A stretch of DNA of 64,000 nt from Planctomycetota bacterium (GTDB taxonomy: Bacteria; Planctomycetota; Phycisphaerae; Phycisphaerales; Phycisphaeraceae): contig JAPLMQ010000302.1 in NCBI GenBank assembly GCA_026386955.1, positions 1 through 64,000 of the forward strand. Direction: 5' to 3'. Of this stretch, positions 8,124-16,054 are shown piece by piece. The notes beneath the pieces were generated by a model that saw only the letters and a program-made list of their open reading frames with translations, was not told where the DNA came from and did no database searches. Both the position numbers and the translations under genes were made by a program. Each line of letters begins with the position of its first letter. Position 1 is the first letter of the stretch.

Positions 8124-8190
8124 AGGAGGTCGCTCGGCGCCTTGATGCAATTCGCGGCGTGGCGCCCCCTTCGTGACTTCGTGGGCCCGC

Positions 8191-9270
8191 TCACTTCTCG
8201 CCGAAGAGCTCTTCGCTCGAGGCCGCGGGGCGCGGGTCGAGGCGCAGCCCGAGGTACTCGGCCGCGAGGCCCGTCAGCTCGCGCCCCTTGCGCGTGCGCG
8301 AAAGGAAGCGGATCTGCAGCAGGTACGGCTCGACGACGTCCTCGAGCGTGCCCGCGTCCTCCGCGAGCGTGGCGGCGATCGCCTCGAGGCCGACGGGTCC
8401 GCCACGGTAGACCTCGCCAATGACGCGGAGATATTTCCGGTCCAGCTCGTCGAGCCCCAGCGAATCGACGCCTTCGAGCTTCAGGGCCTCGTCGACGACC
8501 GCGGGCGAGAGCAGCCCGGCGTGGCGCACCTGGGCGAAGTCGCGCACGCGGCGGAGCAGCCGGTTGGCGACGCGCGGCGTCCCGCGCGAGCGGGCGGCGA
8601 TCGTCCGCAAAGCGTCAAGGCTCGACTTGGACTTCGCGGGCCCGTCATTTCCGGGGGCGCCCAGCAGCTTCAGCAGCCCCGCGCTGCGGTGGAGGATGTG
8701 GAGCAGGTCCTCCTCGGAGTAGAACTCGAGGTTGTGCGTGATGCCGAACCGCGAGCGCATCGGGCCCGAGAGCATGCCGGCGCGGGTCGTCGCGCCGATG
8801 AGCGTGAAGGGCTTGAGCGGGAGCGTGATCACCTTGGCGTGCATGCCCGAGTCGACGGTGAAGTCGATCTTGAAGTCCTCCATCGCGGGGTAGAGGTATT
8901 CCTCGACCACGGGGCTGATGCGGTGGATCTCGTCGATGAAGAGGACGTCGCGGTGCTGCAGCTTGGTGAGCGTGCCGACCAGGTCGGTGGGGCGGGTGAG
9001 GGCGGGGCCGGAGGTGACGGTGACGTGCGTGCCCATCTCCTGGGCGACGATGTGGGCGAGGGTGGTCTTGCCCAGGCCGGGCGGGCCGTGGAGGAGCAGG
9101 TGCTCCATCGGCTCCTCGCGCGACTTCACGGCCTGGAGGGTGATGCGCAGCCGCTCGACGAGCTTGGGCTGCCCGACGTAGTCGTCGAGACGCGTGGGGC
9201 GCAGGGACTGGTTGAGGACCTCTTCGGTCAGGTCGGTGCTTTGGCCGGAGACGACGCGTTGCTTGGCCAT
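8191..9270 (-). CDS. ruvB: Holliday junction branch migration DNA helicase RuvB
   Basis: 359 residues from ATG 9270 (MAKQRVV). The AAA+ motor of the RuvABC complex that pushes Holliday junctions during recombination and fork repair. Visible motifs: the N-terminal LRPTRLDDYVGQ box, Walker A HGPPGLGKTT, Walker B LFIDEIHR, the sensor LIGATTRAG, the arginine-finger segment GPMRSRFG, and the C-terminal winged-helix domain ending GLEAIAATLAEDAGTLEDVVEPYLLQ. The upstream in-frame extension to 9432 is rejected: it would read through a parS site. ruvA and ruvC are not in the window. Confidence 0.97.
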   Translation of the reverse strand: MAKQRVVSGQSTDLTEEVLNQSLRPTRLDDYVGQPKLVERLRITLQAVKSREEPMEHLLLHGPPGLGKTTLAHIVAQEMGTHVTVTSGPALTRPTDLVGTLTKLQHRDVLFIDEIHRISPVVEEYLYPAMEDFKIDFTVDSGMHAKVITLPLKPFTLIGATTRAGMLSGPMRSRFGITHNLEFYSEEDLLHILHRSAGLLKLLGAPGNDGPAKSKSSLDALRTIAARSRGTPRVANRLLRRVRDFAQVRHAGLLSPAVVDEALKLEGVDSLGLDELDRKYLRVIGEVYRGGPVGLEAIAATLAEDAGTLEDVVEPYLLQIRFLSRTRKGRELTGLAAEYLGLRLDPRPAASSEELFGEK

Positions 9271-9415
9271 GGGGCTGATTGTGGCGAGTTGCGGCGGCGG
9301 AGCAAGAGCGGGAGGGGGGGCGGAGCCGAGGCGGGGGCGCGGCGGGGCAATGGCGGCACGGGAGGAGCGACGTATTGACGTCGTTCTACGGTCTCCAAAA
9401 GACCTCGCGCAAACA

Positions 9416-9431
9416 CGTTCCACGTGGAACA
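9416..9431. promoter_or_regulatory. parS: parS-like centromere site 1
   Basis: CGTTCCACGTGGAACA matches 15 of 16 positions of the ParB-binding consensus TGTTCCACGTGGAACA and contains the perfect 14-bp palindrome GTTCCACGTGGAAC. It lies in the ruvB 5' region. Confidence 0.75.
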
Positions 9432-9600
9432 CGTTTGGCGATGCGGAGACCCTCGTTTTTGAGCGAATTTCGAGGGTTTCCCGGCGGCCTGAAGCTCGAC
9501 GTTTCCACGAACCGCATAGGCCGGGCCAAGGAGCCCCTCAAAGCCTGGCCGACACCCTCGAAAGTGATTTCCTGGGGCCCCAAACCGGTTTGCGCAACGA

Positions 9601-9616
9601 TGTTCCACGTGGAACA
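9601..9616. promoter_or_regulatory. parS: parS-like centromere site 2
   Basis: TGTTCCACGTGGAACA is a perfect 16-base palindrome identical to the classical chromosomal parS form found in many bacteria. Together with site 1, 185 bases away, it would nucleate ParB spreading. Such sites usually cluster near the replication origin. No parA or parB is in the window. Confidence 0.85.
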
Positions 9617-9699
9617 CGTTTGTCGGCGGCGCGATCTCCGATGCCGCTTCGCGCCGTATCAGGGCCGTGGGCGATAGCTGGGCGAATATTGCCCCGCCG

Positions 9700-11004
9700 T
9701 CACACCGCCGTCGTCGTGCGCTCCGCGGCGACGAGGTCCTCGTACACCTCGCGCTTGCGGATCAGCGTGGCCTTGCTCCCGTCGACCAGCACCTCGGGCG
9801 GGCGCGGCACGGCGTTGTAGTTGCTCGACATCACCATCCCGTACGCCCCGGCGGTGAAGACGCAGAGCAGGTCGCCGCGGGCGACGGGGGGCAGCGGGCG
9901 GTCCTTGGCGAGGAAGTCGCCGGACTCGCAGATCGGGCCGACGATGTCGCTGGTCTCGAGCCCCTGCTGGGTCATGGTCTTCGAGCGCCCGGTCGGCACG
10001 TGCATCGGCGCGACCTTGGTGGGCCAGATGAAGTGGAAGGCGTCGTAGAGCGTCGGGCGGATCAGGTGGTGCATGCCCGTGTCGACGATGACGAACTTCT
10101 TCGAGCCGCCCATCTTGATGTACTGCACGCGCCCGATGAGCACGCCCGAGTTCGCGGCGATGGTGCGCCCCGGCTCGAGGATGATCGTCCCGCCCGCCTT
10201 CTTGAAGGGGTGCAGGAGCGGGATGATGTCCTTGGCGTAGGTCGCGGCCTCGGGGGCGGCCGACGACTCGTAGTCGGCCGCGAACCCGCCGCCGATGTCG
10301 AGCGCGGTGATCTCGTGCCCCTGCTTGCGCAGTTCGTCGATGAGCTCGAGGGCCTTGGTGATCGCGAGGACGTAGGGCTCGGCGCTGTAGATCGGCGAGC
10401 CGATGTGCAGGTGGATCGCGTTCAAGCGCAGGTGCTTGTCGCGCCCGTAGTGCTCGAAGAACCGGCGGGCCCGCTCGATGTCCACGCCGAACTTCGTCTC
10501 CTTCTTGCCGGTGGCGGTCTTGGCGTGCGTCTTGGGGTCGGCGACGTCGGGGTTCACGCGCAGGGCGCCGTTGGCCTTGGCGCCCATCTGCTTGGCGATG
10601 GCGGCGATGTTCTCGAACTCCGCCTCGGACTCGATGTTGAACCAGCCGATCTTCGCCTCGATCGCCTGGCGGATCTCCGCGTCGGTCTTGCCCACGCCGG
10701 CGTAGACCACCTTGCTCATCGACGCGCCGGCGAGCTGGGCCCGGTAGAGCTCCCCGCCGCTGACCACGTCCATCCCCGCGCCACGGTCGGCCAGCAGCTT
10801 GCAGAGGTGGATGTTCCCGCAGCTCTTGATGGAGTAGCAGATGATCGGGTCGACCTCGGCGAAGGCCTGGGCCAGCCGGTCGTAATGCCCCTCGAGCGTC
10901 TTGCGCGAGTAGACGTACATCGGCGTGCCGACGCGCTGGGCGAGGTCGTCGATGTTCACGTCCTCGGCGAAGAGCTGGCCGTTGCGGTAATTGAATGCGT
11001 CCAT
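9700..11004 (-). CDS. lysA: Diaminopimelate decarboxylase
   Basis: 434 residues, usual for the family. PLP-dependent fold-III decarboxylase that converts meso-diaminopimelate to lysine, the last step of lysine synthesis. Visible features: YSIKSCGN with the Schiff-base Lys60, HLHIGS, the phosphate-binding DIGGGF, EPGRTI, the C-terminal CESGDF whose Cys and Glu come from the partner subunit, and FTAGAYG. The start MDAFNYRNGQLF is consistent with family N-termini. It diverges from an oxidoreductase across 182 bases and stands alone, without dapF or dapB nearby. Confidence 0.95.
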   Translation of the reverse strand: MDAFNYRNGQLFAEDVNIDDLAQRVGTPMYVYSRKTLEGHYDRLAQAFAEVDPIICYSIKSCGNIHLCKLLADRGAGMDVVSGGELYRAQLAGASMSKVVYAGVGKTDAEIRQAIEAKIGWFNIESEAEFENIAAIAKQMGAKANGALRVNPDVADPKTHAKTATGKKETKFGVDIERARRFFEHYGRDKHLRLNAIHLHIGSPIYSAEPYVLAITKALELIDELRKQGHEITALDIGGGFAADYESSAAPEAATYAKDIIPLLHPFKKAGGTIILEPGRTIAANSGVLIGRVQYIKMGGSKKFVIVDTGMHHLIRPTLYDAFHFIWPTKVAPMHVPTGRSKTMTQQGLETSDIVGPICESGDFLAKDRPLPPVARGDLLCVFTAGAYGMVMSSNYNAVPRPPEVLVDGSKATLIRKREVYEDLVAAERTTTAV

Positions 11005-11186
11005 GGGGAGGCCTCGTTGGCGGGGTTGCGGATGCGGGGGACTTCCGGGGGGTCCGGGGGCAAAAGATCGGAGATCATAGTGTCTCCGCGGCGGCAGAGA
11101 AAATGCGGCATCCCCGCCCGTTCCTTGTCACAATCCCGCGTCGTTTCCTTCAGGCAATCGGCGAACCACCGGCTCGGAGTCTCCTC

Positions 11187-12263
11187 ATGTCGAACGTGCG
11201 CATCGGCGTCGTGGGTTGCGGGGTCATCGGGAAGATCCATCTCGACGTCGCCAAGGGTTGGCCGGGGCTTGAGGTCACCGCCGTGGCCGACGTCCGCCAG
11301 GAGGCGGCCAAGGCGGCGGCGGAATCGCACGGCATCCGCCACGCCCTGCCCGACGGGGCGACGCTGGTGAGCCACCCCGACGTCGACGCCGTGGTGCTCG
11401 CGCTGCCCACGTCGCTGCGCCTGCCGCTGGCGCTGCAGGCTCTCAAGGCCGGGAAGCACGTGCTGGTCGAGAAGCCCGTCGCCATGAACGCCGGGGAGGT
11501 GAGGCAGATCATCGCCGCCCAGCAGGGCGCGAAGACGCCCGCCGGCCGCCGGCCCGTCGTCGCCTGCTGCTCCTCGCGGCATCGCTTCCTCGCCTCCGCG
11601 AAGGTCGCGGAGGCGTTCGTCGCGACCGGCGCGCTGGGGCGGCTCCGCCTGCTGCGCTGCCGCGGGCTCAGTTCCGTTGGCGGGCCGCCCACCAGCCCGC
11701 CGCCCGTCTGGCGGCTGCGCAAGGACTTGAACGGCGGCGGCATCCTCATGAACTGGGGCTGCTACGACCTCGACTATCTCCTGGGCCTCGCGGGCTGGAA
11801 GGTCCGTCCGCGCCTCGCCCTGGCCCAGACCTGGACCCTCGCGCCGCACCTGGCCAACCGCGCCGCCCCGGGCTCCGACGCCGAGACGCACGCCGCCGGC
11901 TTCGTGCAGTGCGACGACGGCATCGGGCTCTCGATCGAGCGAGGCGAGTTCGCCGCCAGCGCGGGCGACACCGCGTGGCAGATCATCGGCGAGCGCGGCA
12001 GCCTCCGGCTCAACATGCTCCCCGGCAGCGACGTGACGGTGATCCACGACGACACGAGCTCCGGCGCGGGCGTCGCGACCACCACGCTCTGGCAGGGGGC
12101 CGAGCCGTGGGACGTGATCCACCAAGGCCCGATCCGCGACTTCGCCGGGGCGATCGCGGAGGGCAGGCCGCCCAAGACGAGCATCGAGCAGGCGCTGGTG
12201 GTGCAGCAGGTGACGGATGCGATCTACGCGTCGGCGCGCAGCGATGCGGCGGTGGCGGTGTGA
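11187..12263 (+). CDS. Gfo/Idh/MocA family NAD(P)-dependent oxidoreductase
   Basis: 358 residues from ATG 11187, preceded by a GGAG box (11175-11178). The N-terminal Rossmann domain shows VRIGVVGCGVIGKIH (GxGxxG), followed by PDVDAVVLALPTSL and the family hallmark GKHVLVEKPVAMN, where the EKP lysine lies near the nicotinamide. The C-terminal alpha/beta domain has GGGILMNWGCYDLDYLLGL, corresponding to the substrate-binding GG(A/G)xLxDxGxH region with Asn and Cys in place of the usual Asp and His. The protein probably oxidises or reduces a sugar or inositol derivative in the cytoplasm. Substrate unknown. Confidence 0.9.
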   Translation: MSNVRIGVVGCGVIGKIHLDVAKGWPGLEVTAVADVRQEAAKAAAESHGIRHALPDGATLVSHPDVDAVVLALPTSLRLPLALQALKAGKHVLVEKPVAMNAGEVRQIIAAQQGAKTPAGRRPVVACCSSRHRFLASAKVAEAFVATGALGRLRLLRCRGLSSVGGPPTSPPPVWRLRKDLNGGGILMNWGCYDLDYLLGLAGWKVRPRLALAQTWTLAPHLANRAAPGSDAETHAAGFVQCDDGIGLSIERGEFAASAGDTAWQIIGERGSLRLNMLPGSDVTVIHDDTSSGAGVATTTLWQGAEPWDVIHQGPIRDFAGAIAEGRPPKTSIEQALVVQQVTDAIYASARSDAAVAV

Positions 12264-12278
12264 TGCGATCGGCGCGAG

Positions 12279-12563
12279 TCAGCGCTTGATCCGCAGCGGA
12301 TCGTCCCCCGGCACGCCGAACTCGCCGGTCGCGGGCGTCTTGTCGATGGTGTGCCGGCGGACGTGGCCCGCCATCGCGCGGAGGATCGCGGCGAGGAGGC
12401 CGTCGACTTGGTCGGCCTCCCCCTCGGCGACGAGGCGGACCCGGCCGTCCTGCAGGTTCTCAACGGTGCCCGAGACAGCGAAGGCCTGGGCGACCTCGCA
12501 CGCGCGATAGCGGAAGCCGACGCCTTGCACGTGGCCTTCGAAATGGACGGTGTAGCAGGTCAT
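12279..12563 (-). CDS. acyP: Acylphosphatase
   Basis: 94 residues from ATG 12563, the normal size; an alternative ATG at 12578 would add five residues. It hydrolyses acyl-phosphate bonds. The signature GHVQGVGFRYR (catalytic Arg18) and GTVENLQDGRV (Asn36) are both intact, as is the C-terminal RIKR strand. It is third in a minus-strand run behind clpP and a lipoprotein. The 5' side carries a 25-base hairpin derived from the MITE-like repeat, which might affect its transcript. Confidence 0.93.
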   Translation of the reverse strand: MTCYTVHFEGHVQGVGFRYRACEVAQAFAVSGTVENLQDGRVRLVAEGEADQVDGLLAAILRAMAGHVRRHTIDKTPATGEFGVPGDDPLRIKR

Positions 12564-12580
12564 CGCGGAAAGCAACATCC

Positions 12581-12605
12581 GTTGTTGGCGCGTCCGGCTA
12601 ACAAC
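12581..12605. repeat. Minimal derivative of the MITE-like repeat
   Basis: A 25-base hairpin with arms GTTGTTGGC and GCTAACAAC around loop GCGTCCG. On the minus strand it begins TTGTTAGCCGGACGCG, the outer end of the 155-162-bp elements at 4249 and 51893. It looks like two element tips joined after internal deletion. It lies just upstream of the acylphosphatase start. Confidence 0.5.
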
Positions 12606-12664
12606 CGCGAGCACCGCGTCAGGCAGTTCCATGCGGCAATGGCTGCGCCTGCTGCTCCTATTCC

Positions 12665-13327
12665 TCACTCGCTCGCTTGGGACGTGGGCGCGGGCTTGGC
12701 GGAATAGATGTCCCGGACCGACACCGTCGCGCCTGTCGCGGCGTCGGTGACGGAGACCGTCACATTCAGGCTGGTCGCCTCGGGCGGCAGAGGCTTGACC
12801 ATCATCTCGACGGTGTAGTGCGTGCCGGTGATCCCGGAACGATAGGCGTCGTCGAGTTCCCGCGCGGTGAGGCTCTTCTCGCCCAGCACCAGTGGGGGCT
12901 TGCCCGCCTGGATGTAGACCACCTGCGCCTTCAAGACGCCGGCAACCGGCAGGAACCGCCCCTGCTGGTCGAGCGTCTCGAGGTAGAGGCGGACGAGGTT
13001 GTCGCCCTTGGCCAAGCTCACCCGCATCGCGCCGCCGAAGCGGTGGTCGAACCGGAGCTTCACGAAGCGCGGCGGGTCGGCGCCGGCGAGCTCCGGCTGA
13101 GTGGCAGTAACGGCCGCGAGGGAGGCCGGGTGGCGGAGCTGGTCGACCTCGGCCTCGCGCAGGGCGAGCGCCTGTGCGAGATGGTCGGCCTTCGACCGAA
13201 GCTCGGCGTTCTCGGCGCGCAGGCGATCGTTGTCGTTGAAGAAATTGCGCGGAGCGTGGCCACAGCCGGAGAGGAATAGGCCGATTGCGATGATCACGGC
13301 AAGGACGGCGAGCCGCTGGTCGCCCAC
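12665..13327 (-). CDS. Predicted lipoprotein with N-terminal coiled coil
   Basis: 220 residues from GTG 13327, preceded by GGGTGAGG. The signal peptide RLAVLAVIIAIGLFLSGC has a lipobox LSGC, so Cys22 should be lipidated after signal peptidase II cleavage. A short coiled coil follows (NDRLRAENAELRSKADHLAQ), then a beta-rich domain (FVKLRFDHRFGGAMRV ... DNLVRLYLETLDQQGRFLPV). The upstream in-frame ATG at 13354 is less likely because it lies in a palindromic repeat. The function is unknown; it would be anchored in a membrane facing the periplasm. It follows clpP on the same strand, separated by 92 bases. Confidence 0.75.
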   Translation of the reverse strand: MGDQRLAVLAVIIAIGLFLSGCGHAPRNFFNDNDRLRAENAELRSKADHLAQALALREAEVDQLRHPASLAAVTATQPELAGADPPRFVKLRFDHRFGGAMRVSLAKGDNLVRLYLETLDQQGRFLPVAGVLKAQVVYIQAGKPPLVLGEKSLTARELDDAYRSGITGTHYTVEMMVKPLPPEATSLNVTVSVTDAATGATVSVRDIYSAKPAPTSQASE

Positions 13328-13339
13328 GCCCTCACCCGT

Positions 13340-13392
13340 CACGGATGAGTACATCCGTGCCACCCTCTCCGGCCCCCGGAAGCGGGAGAGGG
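13340..13392. repeat. Mosaic palindromic intergenic repeat
   Basis: Two adjacent hairpins: CACGGATG / CATCCGTG (13340-13359, loop AGTA) and CCCTCTCC / GGAGAGGG (13363-13392). The CCCTCTCC...GGAGAGGG arrangement is typical of widespread bacterial intergenic palindromes. It sits between clpP and the lipoprotein gene and overlaps the 5' extension of the latter's frame. Confidence 0.5.
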
Positions 13393-13419
13393 GCGAGGAT
13401 GCGCGGGGCGCGGCAGTGC

Positions 13420-14049
13420 TCACTGCTCCGTCTCGTCCTCGGAGCGCTTGGGAGCGGCCTCGGGGCCGTGGCGCATCATCTGGTCGACCACGCCGTAGGC
13501 GACGGACTCCTCGGCGTCGAGCCACTTGTCGCGCTCGCAGTCGTGGGAGATGGTGGCGTAGTCCTTGCCCGTGTGCTCGACCATGATCTTGTAGAGGCGC
13601 TCGCGGGTGCGGATCATCTCCTTGGCCTGGATGCCCAGGTCGGTCGCGGAGCCCTCCATCACGCCGCCGATGAGCGGCTGGTGGAGCAGGACGCGCCCGT
13701 TGGGGAGGATGTTGCGCTTGCCCTTCTCGCCGGCCATGAGGAGCAGCGAGCCCATCGAGGCGGCGACGCCGATGCAGTAGGTCGCCACGTCGGGGCGGAT
13801 GAACTGCATGGTGTCGTAGATGCCCAGGCCGGCGCTGACCGAGCCGCCCGGGGAGTTGATGTAGAAGTGGATGTCGGACTTGGAGTCCTCGTTGGAGAGG
13901 AAGAGGAGCTGCGCGATGATCAGGTTGGCGGATTCGTCGGTGACGGCTCCGCCGAGGAAAATCACGCGGTCCTTGAGCAGGCGCGAATAGATGTCGTAGG
14001 CGCGCTCGCCCCGGCCGGTCTTCTCAATCACCATCGGAATCAGGGTCAT
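13420..14049 (-). CDS. clpP: ATP-dependent Clp protease proteolytic subunit
   Basis: 209 residues from ATG 14049 ([25 protein letters not shown]), the usual ClpP beginning. It forms the tetradecameric serine-protease chamber served by ClpX, ClpA or ClpC. The catalytic triad is complete: Ser98 in GVAASMGS, His123 in LLHQPLIG and Asp174 in CERDKW. The YINSPGGSV oxyanion segment and [16 protein letters not shown] docking region are present. clpX and tig, frequent neighbours elsewhere, are not adjacent; a lipoprotein and acylphosphatase follow on the same strand. Confidence 0.97.
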   Translation of the reverse strand: MTLIPMVIEKTGRGERAYDIYSRLLKDRVIFLGGAVTDESANLIIAQLLFLSNEDSKSDIHFYINSPGGSVSAGLGIYDTMQFIRPDVATYCIGVAASMGSLLLMAGEKGKRNILPNGRVLLHQPLIGGVMEGSATDLGIQAKEMIRTRERLYKIMVEHTGKDYATISHDCERDKWLDAEESVAYGVVDQMMRHGPEAAPKRSEDETEQ

Positions 14050-14278
14050 TCGGGAGGTCCTTGGCGTTTCTGCGGGAAAGAGGCGGGATTGTAGCACTGC
14101 TCCCGGACGTCGGCCAACGTTGGGCGGACTGGTCGACGCGCCGACCCGCGGCACGGCCGGTTTCACGATCCCAAGAAAGCCTTGGCAGTCATCGGCTAGA
14201 AGGATCGGCGTTGTACATCATGCGTCGAGATGCCCTATCATTTCCGTCCACCGCAGCGAACCTCCACCCCGCCCCGCC

Positions 14279-15259
14279 ATGACGACCCAAGCCCCAGCCG
14301 CATCGCCCGCCGTCTCCTCCGCGCCCGCGGCCACGCCGCAGGCCCGCGCCGGGAGCTTCTGGCTTGCCGCGGGGACGCTTTGGCGCCGCGAGATGGTCCG
14401 GTTCTTTCGCCAGCCCAACCGCGTGGTCTCCGCCGCCCTCACGCCGCTGATCTTCTGGCTCTTCATGGGTTCGGGGCTCAGCTCGTTCTCGCTGCCCGTC
14501 GCCAACCACGGCGGAGCGGCGCCCACGGTGATGCCCGCGACGAACACCGGCGGAGCGGCGCTCAACTCGCTCGTCACCGAGCCCTCCGCTGTGTCGGCCG
14601 CCGGGGGTGCTGCCGGCTCGGCGGCCTCCACTGTCGGCTACCTCGAATACTTCTTCCCAGGCACCGTCGTCCTCGTGCTGATGTTCACCGCGATCTTTTC
14701 GACGATCAGCGTCATCGAGGACCGCCGCGAGGGCTTCCTCCAAGGCGTGCTGGTCGCCCCCGTCTCGCGCCTCTCCATCGCGCTGGGCAAGATCCTCGGC
14801 GGGGCCTCGATCGCCATGGTGCAGGGCATCCTCTTCCTCGCCCTCTGGCCCCTGCTCGGGCACTGGCCGGGCATGATGTGGATGCTGCTGAGCCTCGGGC
14901 TGATGTTCGCACTTGCCGTGGGGCTTACCGGGCTGGGGCTCTGCATCGCCTGGCCGATGGACTCCACCGCTGGCTTCCACGCCGTGATGATGCTTTTCCT
15001 GATGCCGATGTGGTTCCTCTCGGGCGCGGTATTCCCCGCGACGGAGTCGACCCCCGGCTGGATGAAGGCCCTGATGTGGATCAACCCGCTGACCTATGGA
15101 CAGTCGGCCTTCACCGAGGCGATGACCGCCGGGCGAGCCACGGCCGGCGCGCCGGTGGGCCTGGTCCCCGCGGCGGCGATCACCGTCGCCTTCGCCGCCG
15201 CGACGGTGCTACTCGCGGCCCACTTGGTCAACCGCCCTCGCCGCGACGGGACGCTATGA
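14279..15259 (+). CDS. ABC-2 type transporter permease
   Basis: 326 residues from ATG 14279. Integral membrane subunit with about six membrane segments: one near LTPLIFWLFMGSGL, a Gly/Ala-rich periplasmic loop, then VVLVLMFTAIFSTISVIEDRREGFLQGVLVAP with the ABC-2 signature (EDRxxG...APVSR), GILFLALWPLLG, LGLMFALAVGLTGLGLCIAW, VMMLFLMPMWFLSGAVFP and a C-terminal segment. It would export a substrate with an ATPase partner, but no ATP-binding gene is adjacent. It overlaps by four bases (ATGA) an SCO leader fragment and precedes a DUF420 gene, a context linked to cytochrome oxidase assembly. Confidence 0.85.
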   Translation: MTTQAPAASPAVSSAPAATPQARAGSFWLAAGTLWRREMVRFFRQPNRVVSAALTPLIFWLFMGSGLSSFSLPVANHGGAAPTVMPATNTGGAALNSLVTEPSAVSAAGGAAGSAASTVGYLEYFFPGTVVLVLMFTAIFSTISVIEDRREGFLQGVLVAPVSRLSIALGKILGGASIAMVQGILFLALWPLLGHWPGMMWMLLSLGLMFALAVGLTGLGLCIAWPMDSTAGFHAVMMLFLMPMWFLSGAVFPATESTPGWMKALMWINPLTYGQSAFTEAMTAGRATAGAPVGLVPAAAITVAFAAATVLLAAHLVNRPRRDGTL

Positions 15260-15331
15260 AAGGCCAGCGCGTCCAGACCGGCGTCATCATCGTCCTCGCC
15301 GTCGCCTCGGCGCTGACGACCGCGGGCCTCG
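15256..15331 (+). pseudogene. 5' fragment of an SCO gene (leader, out of frame)
   Basis: ATG 15256 overlaps the permease stop and opens a typical membrane leader, MKGQRVQTGVIIVLAVASAL. About 25 codons later the reading frame no longer matches the SCO thioredoxin domain, which continues in another frame from about 15332. The usual 30-40 residues between leader and domain are missing. The simplest explanation is a small internal deletion with frameshift, either real or an assembly error. Confidence 0.5.
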
Positions 15332-15346
15332 GGCAAGCCCCTTCGC

Positions 15347-15898
15347 ATGGCCGACCTCCGCGGGCGCATCTGGGTCGCGAACTTCATGTTCACCACCTGC
15401 GGCTCGATCTGCCCCATGATGACCCAGGCGATGGCGCACCTGCAGGACCACCTGAAGACCAAGCCCGAGCAGTGGGAGGCCGTGAGGCTGGTGAGCTTCA
15501 GCGTCGACCCCGACCGCGACACGCCCGTGGTGCTCACGGCCTACGCGAAGGAGAACGGGGCCGACCCGAGCCGATGGTTCTTCCTCACCGGAAGCCGCCA
15601 CGTGATCTGGTCGCTGGTGAAGGACGGCTTCAAGCTGCCGGTCGAAGACAGCAAGATGAGCCCCGATTCGCCGATCCTGCACAGCGGGAAGTTCGTGCTG
15701 ATCGACCGCGCGGGGCGCATCCGCGGGTATTACGACGGGCTGGAGGAGGAAGGGCGGGCCAAGCTGATGGCCGACATCCCGCGCCTGCTGGCGGAGCCGG
15801 GGCCGAGTCCGGAGCCGACGACGACAGCGACGACTGCGCCCGCGGAGTCGCAGCCGACGACGGCGCCGATGGATGCTCCTGCGACTCGCCCCGAATGA
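15347..15898 (+). CDS. SCO1/SenC family copper-binding protein (possibly 5'-truncated)
   Basis: 183 residues from ATG 15347, although homologous coding (GKPLR before MADLRGR) starts at about 15332. SCO proteins have a thioredoxin fold and deliver copper to the CuA site of cytochrome c oxidase. Visible here: WVANFMFTTCGSICPMM with the CxxxC pair (Cys18, Cys22), VSFSVDPDRDTP, and the conserved His in ILHSGKFVLID (His112). A Pro/Thr-rich tail follows. Without the leader in frame 1 the product would stay in the cytoplasm and could not work, so the gene may be inactive. It precedes a DUF420 gene, as in many oxidase-assembly clusters. Confidence 0.75.
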   Translation: MADLRGRIWVANFMFTTCGSICPMMTQAMAHLQDHLKTKPEQWEAVRLVSFSVDPDRDTPVVLTAYAKENGADPSRWFFLTGSRHVIWSLVKDGFKLPVEDSKMSPDSPILHSGKFVLIDRAGRIRGYYDGLEEEGRAKLMADIPRLLAEPGPSPEPTTTATTAPAESQPTTAPMDAPATRPE

Positions 15899-16054
15899 TC
15901 CGACCTCCGAGCCCTCGGCACGCTCACGTGAGACTGACCCCACCGAACCCGACGGAGTACCGTCGGGATCAGTGGGCTTGAATGACTTGAGTGGACGACG
16001 CCTCGATTTCGTCACTGGAATTTCATCGACCGCCCCGCAAACCGGAACCCCGCC

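Larger units (their letters stand above)
7671..8190. other. Gene-free stretch between the regulator and ruvB
   Basis: 520 bases without a convincing gene. The left 170 bases are AT-rich (promoter region of the minus-strand regulator, with two repeated boxes) and the right part holds a large inverted-repeat element. Short open frames here are products of the repeat. Confidence 0.6.
9271..9699. other. Intergenic region carrying two parS sites
   Basis: 429 bases between the start of ruvB and the stop of lysA, both on the minus strand. No gene is convincing. It contains two parS-like palindromes and a small inverted repeat (ACCCTCG at 9450 and CGAGGGT near 9470). Confidence 0.6.

Noticed and set aside
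9271-9432. Longer N-terminus for RuvB (start at 9432, MFHVER)
   Set aside because: It reads through the parS palindrome and a Pro/Ala-rich stretch; ATG 9270 gives the family's normal N-terminus.
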